DNA from: an uncultured Acetatifactor sp.
Lineage (GTDB): Bacteria > Bacillota > Clostridia > Lachnospirales > Lachnospiraceae
DNA length: 64,000 nucleotides
Reading direction: 5' to 3'
Assembly (NCBI GenBank): GCA_910584235.1
Contig: CAJTZD010000001.1
Coordinates: 238,962-302,961, forward strand
Shown here: positions 61,315 through 64,000 of the stretch, piece after piece
Numbering within the stretch: position 1 is the stretch's first letter
Layout of the letters: every line of letters begins with the position of its first letter
Notes under the pieces: model-generated
The model's database searches: none
What the model was told of the DNA's origin: nothing
What the model saw: only the letters and a program-made list of their open reading frames with translations
Position numbers and translations under genes: made by a program

Positions 61315-62463
61315 TCATTCCTGCGTAAAATTCCGGCCTCCGCGGGAACCTTTCCCCATATGGGATGTGCCGTAAAAATCCGCAATCCGCTCCAGCCGCG
61401 CTGACATATTGACCAGCATCGCGTCCAGCACGGTCAGCGCCGTCATGCACTCCAGCACTACCACGGCCCTGGGCACAATAATGGGATCATGCCTCCCTTT
61501 GATATGGATCTCGATCTCCTCCCCCGACTGATTTACCGTCCGCTGTCCCCGGAAAATGGACGGCGTAGGTTTTACATAGGCCCGCACCATCACGGTGTCC
61601 CCGTCGCTGATGCCGCCCAGAATACCGCCTGCGTGGTTGGTGGATTTGGCTACGCTTCCGCCTTCCATATGAAAAGCGTCATTATTCTCGCTCCCTTTTC
61701 TGGAAGCCACTCTGTATCCGTCCCCGATTTCCACGGCTTTTACCGCCCCGATGGACATGACGGCCTTTGCCAGATTCGCATCCAGCTTCTCGAAGACCGG
61801 GTCGCCGATCCCTGCGGGAAGCCCTTTTACCATACATTCCATGCAGCCGCCCACGGAATCTGTCTCTTTCTTTGCTTTCTCCAGATACGCAACCGCTGCA
61901 GCGTCCGCCTCCCGCTCCGGCATGGCAGTGGGCGTGCTGAGTGAAACTTCTCTGTCGAACCTATGCATGTCCGCCTCCACAGGGCCAATGGACCGCGTAT
62001 AAGCCCAAACCTGTACCCCCAGCTGTTCCAGGAGCTTACAGGCCACGGCCCCTGCCGCCACCCGCCCCACAGTCTCTCTGCCCGAGGACCTGCCTCCGCC
62101 CCGATAATCCCGAAAGCCATACTTCTCGTCATAAGTATAGTCCGCGTGGCCTGGGCGGTAATAAGAGGCGATCTCGCTGTAATCCCCGGATATCTGGGAG
62201 GTATTGCGGACCATCAGGGAAATAGGCGTTCCCGTGGTCCTGCCCCGGAACACGCCGGACAAAATTTCCACCGCATCATCCTCTTTCCGTCTCGTGGTGA
62301 TATTGCTTGCGCCCGGCTTGCGCCTGTCTAAATAGCGCTGGATATCGTCCTCTTCCAGCGAAAGCCCTGCGGGACAGCCGTCAATGACCACGCCAAGCGC
62401 CTTTCCATGAGATTCTCCCCATGTCGTAATCCGAAAAATCGTCCCGTAACCAGAACCAGCCAT
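61315..62463 (-). CDS. aroC: Chorismate synthase
   Basis: 382 residues from ATG 62463 (AGGACGG eight bases upstream). It makes chorismate from EPSP with reduced FMN. Signature segments: TWGESHGKALGVVIDGCPAG, DYRGGGRSSGRETVGRVAAGAVA and RKGSENNDAF. The frame stays open upstream to 62541, but this overlaps a terminator. No other shikimate genes are near; it lies between a lactonase-like gene and tgt. Confidence 0.97.
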   Translation of the reverse strand: MAGSGYGTIFRITTWGESHGKALGVVIDGCPAGLSLEEDDIQRYLDRRKPGASNITTRRKEDDAVEILSGVFRGRTTGTPISLMVRNTSQISGDYSEIASYYRPGHADYTYDEKYGFRDYRGGGRSSGRETVGRVAAGAVACKLLEQLGVQVWAYTRSIGPVEADMHRFDREVSLSTPTAMPEREADAAAVAYLEKAKKETDSVGGCMECMVKGLPAGIGDPVFEKLDANLAKAVMSIGAVKAVEIGDGYRVASRKGSENNDAFHMEGGSVAKSTNHAGGILGGISDGDTVMVRAYVKPTPSIFRGQRTVNQSGEEIEIHIKGRHDPIIVPRAVVVLECMTALTVLDAMLVNMSARLERIADFYGTSHMGKGSRGGRNFTQE

Positions 62464-62502
62464 TTTCTTTCCCGTCCTTTCCGAAAAAATAAGCCCGCTC
62501 AT

Positions 62503-62533
62503 GAAAAAAGGGCTGCCGCTTCCAGCAACCCTT
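62503..62533 (-). terminator. Intrinsic terminator after the lactonase-like gene
   Basis: On the minus strand AAGGGTTGC pairs with GCAGCCCTT (9 bp, one G-U), followed by TTTTTT. It starts 5 bases past the lactonase stop and lies just before the aroC start, so aroC may need its own promoter or read-through. Confidence 0.75.
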
Positions 62534-62537
62534 AATA

Positions 62538-63587
62538 TCACAGCCTGTGGAATGTAATGCAGTTTGGCACGTCTACCTTAATAGGCGGTCCGTTCATAAT
62601 CATCGTCCCTTTTTCCACGTCCACATGGAAAAATGTCATATCATTGGTCTCATGGTTTAGGGATACGAGGAATTTATTGTTGGGGAACAGGCTGGCGTCT
62701 TTGGGATACTCTCCGCCCACGGGCAGGTCAAAAATCTCCCGAAGATGTCCTGTGGCTTCGTCTACTTCATACAGCACCACGGAATTGGCCCCGGCATTGC
62801 TGCTGAGCAGATATTTATGGTCGTCCGAAAAAGTCAGGGCGCTGGCGGCGCTGAAGCTTCCCAGCTCTGTCTCACAGGTAGAAACGGTCTGCAGTTTCTC
62901 AAAGACAGGCTGTCCTTTCTTCTCCTCATAGGAGAACACATCTATGGTACATTTGAACTCGTTTACGATATAAATATAATGTCCATCCCTGGAAATCTTG
63001 ATATGTCTGGGGTTGGCATCCAGCTCACAGCGGATGATGTCCGCCAGCTGTACCTTGCCCAAAGTTGGCTCAAAGCGGTATACATTCACATGATCCATAC
63101 CCTGATCCGCCACCAACAGGTATTTATTGTCATGGGTCATGCGGGCGCAGTTAATATGAGGCCTGGAATTGCGCTCTGCAATAATGCCCAGCCCTTTATG
63201 GTAAATCTCGTCCGTAATATCCCCTACCGATCCGTCGTCAGCCAGCTTCAGCACCGTCAGCTTTCCGTCATGATATCCCGCCACAAACAGATAGCTGTCT
63301 GTATAGTCCGTGGACAGATAGCAGCCGCGCATACCGTTGATCGATGCGAAATTGATGAATTCCAGGCTCCCGTCTCCCAAAATCAGGTAAGACTCCACAC
63401 CGAAATCCGTGATGGAATACAGATACTTCTCATTGTGGGAGATGGTGACGTAAGACGAATTCGTGATCTCAACCTTGTCTTTCTCAATGAAACGACCTTT
63501 CTCCATGTCTACATCATATATTTTGATTCCGTTTTTGTCTCCTTGGGTATAGGTAGAGACATATGCCACATATTTTTCATTTTCCAT
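62538..63587 (-). CDS. Beta-propeller lactonase family protein (6-phosphogluconolactonase-like)
   Basis: 349 residues forming a seven-bladed propeller of the lactonase, cycloisomerase 2 type. Repeated blade motifs such as VTISHNEKYLYSITDFGV, CARMTHDNKYLLVADQGMD, HIKISRDGHYIYIVNEF and TFSDDHKYLLSSNAGANSVV are evident. Characterised members include YbhE/Pgl, which hydrolyses 6-phosphogluconolactone, but the family is broad. There is no signal peptide, so it is cytoplasmic. GGAGG lies 9 bases before ATG 63587. Confidence 0.82.
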   Translation of the reverse strand: MENEKYVAYVSTYTQGDKNGIKIYDVDMEKGRFIEKDKVEITNSSYVTISHNEKYLYSITDFGVESYLILGDGSLEFINFASINGMRGCYLSTDYTDSYLFVAGYHDGKLTVLKLADDGSVGDITDEIYHKGLGIIAERNSRPHINCARMTHDNKYLLVADQGMDHVNVYRFEPTLGKVQLADIIRCELDANPRHIKISRDGHYIYIVNEFKCTIDVFSYEEKKGQPVFEKLQTVSTCETELGSFSAASALTFSDDHKYLLSSNAGANSVVLYEVDEATGHLREIFDLPVGGEYPKDASLFPNNKFLVSLNHETNDMTFFHVDVEKGTMIMNGPPIKVDVPNCITFHRL

Positions 63588-63619
63588 GACAAAACCTCCG
63601 TTCCAAAAAACTTATCTGT

Positions 63620-63648
63620 ATTATACCACGATTATTTCCGCATTGAAA
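63620..63648 (-). promoter_or_regulatory. Promoter of the lactonase-like gene
   Basis: Read leftward: TTTCAA (63648-63643), 17-base spacer, perfect TATAAT (63625-63620) with TG one base before it (extended -10). Confidence 0.8.
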
Positions 63649-63660
63649 TACCTTTTCCAA

Positions 63661-63698
63661 AAAAACAGCGGTCAACCTCCATGGGGACCGCTGTTTTT
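63661..63698 (-). terminator. Bidirectional intrinsic terminator after the Cys-rich gene
   Basis: AAAAACAGCGGTC and GACCGCTGTTTTT pair in a 13-bp stem with an A/T run on each side. It lies 20 bases past the stop of the cysteine-rich ORF and before the lactonase promoter. Confidence 0.85.
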
Positions 63699-63717
63699 GA
63701 TTTCTATTTAGGGAATG

Positions 63718-64000
63718 TTATGCTTCACAGTTTTCCCCGTTGTCTCTGCGGGGAAATTTGGGGTAATCCTGCCATGGAGGCGGGATCAGCCCTGATGAGC
63801 CCTCCTGGGCGCAGCCGCAGGGTTCCGGGGCGGGACAGGGTCTTTCTCTCTCGCAGTCACAGGGCTCGGGGCGTCTGTCCCGGCACTCTGTCTGTGCGCA
63901 GGCTCTTTCCCTCTCACAGTCGCAGGGCTCGGGGCGTCTCCTGCCGCAGTCGCAGGGCTCGGGGCGTCTCCCGTTGCAGTCGCAGGGCTCGGGGCGTCTC
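63718..64000 (-). CDS. Cysteine-rich tandem-repeat protein, C-terminal part (start beyond window)
   Basis: Reading leftward from base 63999 in one open frame to TAA at 63720-63718 gives 93 residues and no internal stop. The sequence has repeated RRPEPCDC units: RRPEPCDCNG, RRPEPCDCGR, then RRPEPCDCERERACAQTECRD and RRPEPCDCERERPCPAPEPCGC, and ends IPPPWQDYPKFPRRDNGENCEA. The DNA unit is 30 bp. A good terminator follows the stop, which supports a real gene. I do not recognise the family. Cys pairs in CDC suggest metal binding, disulfide cross-linking as in spore coat proteins, or a precursor peptide. The 5' end is outside the window. Confidence 0.65.
   Translation of the reverse strand, partial: RRPEPCDCNGRRPEPCDCGRRRPEPCDCERERACAQTECRDRRPEPCDCERERPCPAPEPCGCAQEGSSGLIPPPWQDYPKFPRRDNGENCEA

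Noticed and set aside
63810..64000. CRISPR-like array of 30-bp repeats
   Set aside because: Units are contiguous without unique spacers and keep one reading frame encoding RRPEPCDC peptides.

Overview
The window looks like chromosome from a gut-type Clostridia bacterium, most likely Lachnospiraceae. The reasons are the strong GGAGG-type ribosome sites, the Firmicute promoter hexamers, a class B sortase with an SPKTG-type substrate, a yybP-ykoY riboswitch, a BceRSAB-like module, and serC-serA next to each other. Almost every gene is on the minus strand. This is a judgement from gene content; no database was searched.

Layout. (1) 1-389: remains of a type II toxin-antitoxin pair, with a frameshifted antitoxin and an internally deleted YafQ-like toxin. 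(2) 539-13816: an AT-rich surface polysaccharide operon read leftward. It runs from an AbiEi-like regulator through a WecG/TagA transferase, LicD, an opine-dehydrogenase-like protein, a fused cytidylyltransferase/aminotransferase, two GT4 enzymes, a Wzy-like polymerase, an acyltransferase, a GT2, a GT-D-type enzyme and a Wzx flippase. Upstream of the regulator (13905-14182) lie two nearly identical 38-40 bp palindromic elements in opposite orientation, enclosing 200 bp that contains an outward-facing promoter: a candidate invertible or attenuated switch. (3) 14363-21742: an LIC_10190-like membrane protein, an MscS channel, glycogen branching enzyme with an unusual Lys/Ala-rich tail, a DUF1015 protein and a small plus-strand gene.

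(4) 21846-31819: a signalling island of three hybrid histidine kinases, three single-domain receivers and a CheX-like phosphatase, in two operons and with no DNA-binding output domain. One kinase carries a whole DegV lipid-binding domain at its C-terminus, the most unusual protein here. (5) 31966-36445: ion transport, with an SLC13/ArsB-like permease, a Na/Pi cotransporter and a CaCA antiporter behind a yybP-ykoY (manganese) riboswitch. (6) 36591-43900: a BlaR1/BlaI pair with twin operators, then a BceRSAB-like peptide-sensing and ABC export module. (7) 44111-52754: serine biosynthesis (serC, serA), an L,D-transpeptidase, and branched-chain amino acid genes (leuB, ilvD, ilvB).

(8) 52886-59450: a barnase-like lipoprotein toxin with five 36-bp coding repeats and its barstar; a polyprenyl-phosphate sugar transferase with a short Wzz-like protein; and a cell-wall anchoring group (SPKTG protein, LCP ligase, sortase B). 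(9) 59721-63587: yajC, tgt, aroC and a beta-propeller lactonase-like gene. (10) 63718-64000: the C-terminal end of a cysteine-rich repeat protein that runs off the right edge.

How the parts fit. The polysaccharide operon, the sugar transferase/Wzz pair and the LCP protein together could make a cell-surface glycan, start it on undecaprenyl phosphate, export it and attach it to the wall. LicD and the CDP-activating fusion suggest that the glycan carries a phospho-linked amino-type decoration.
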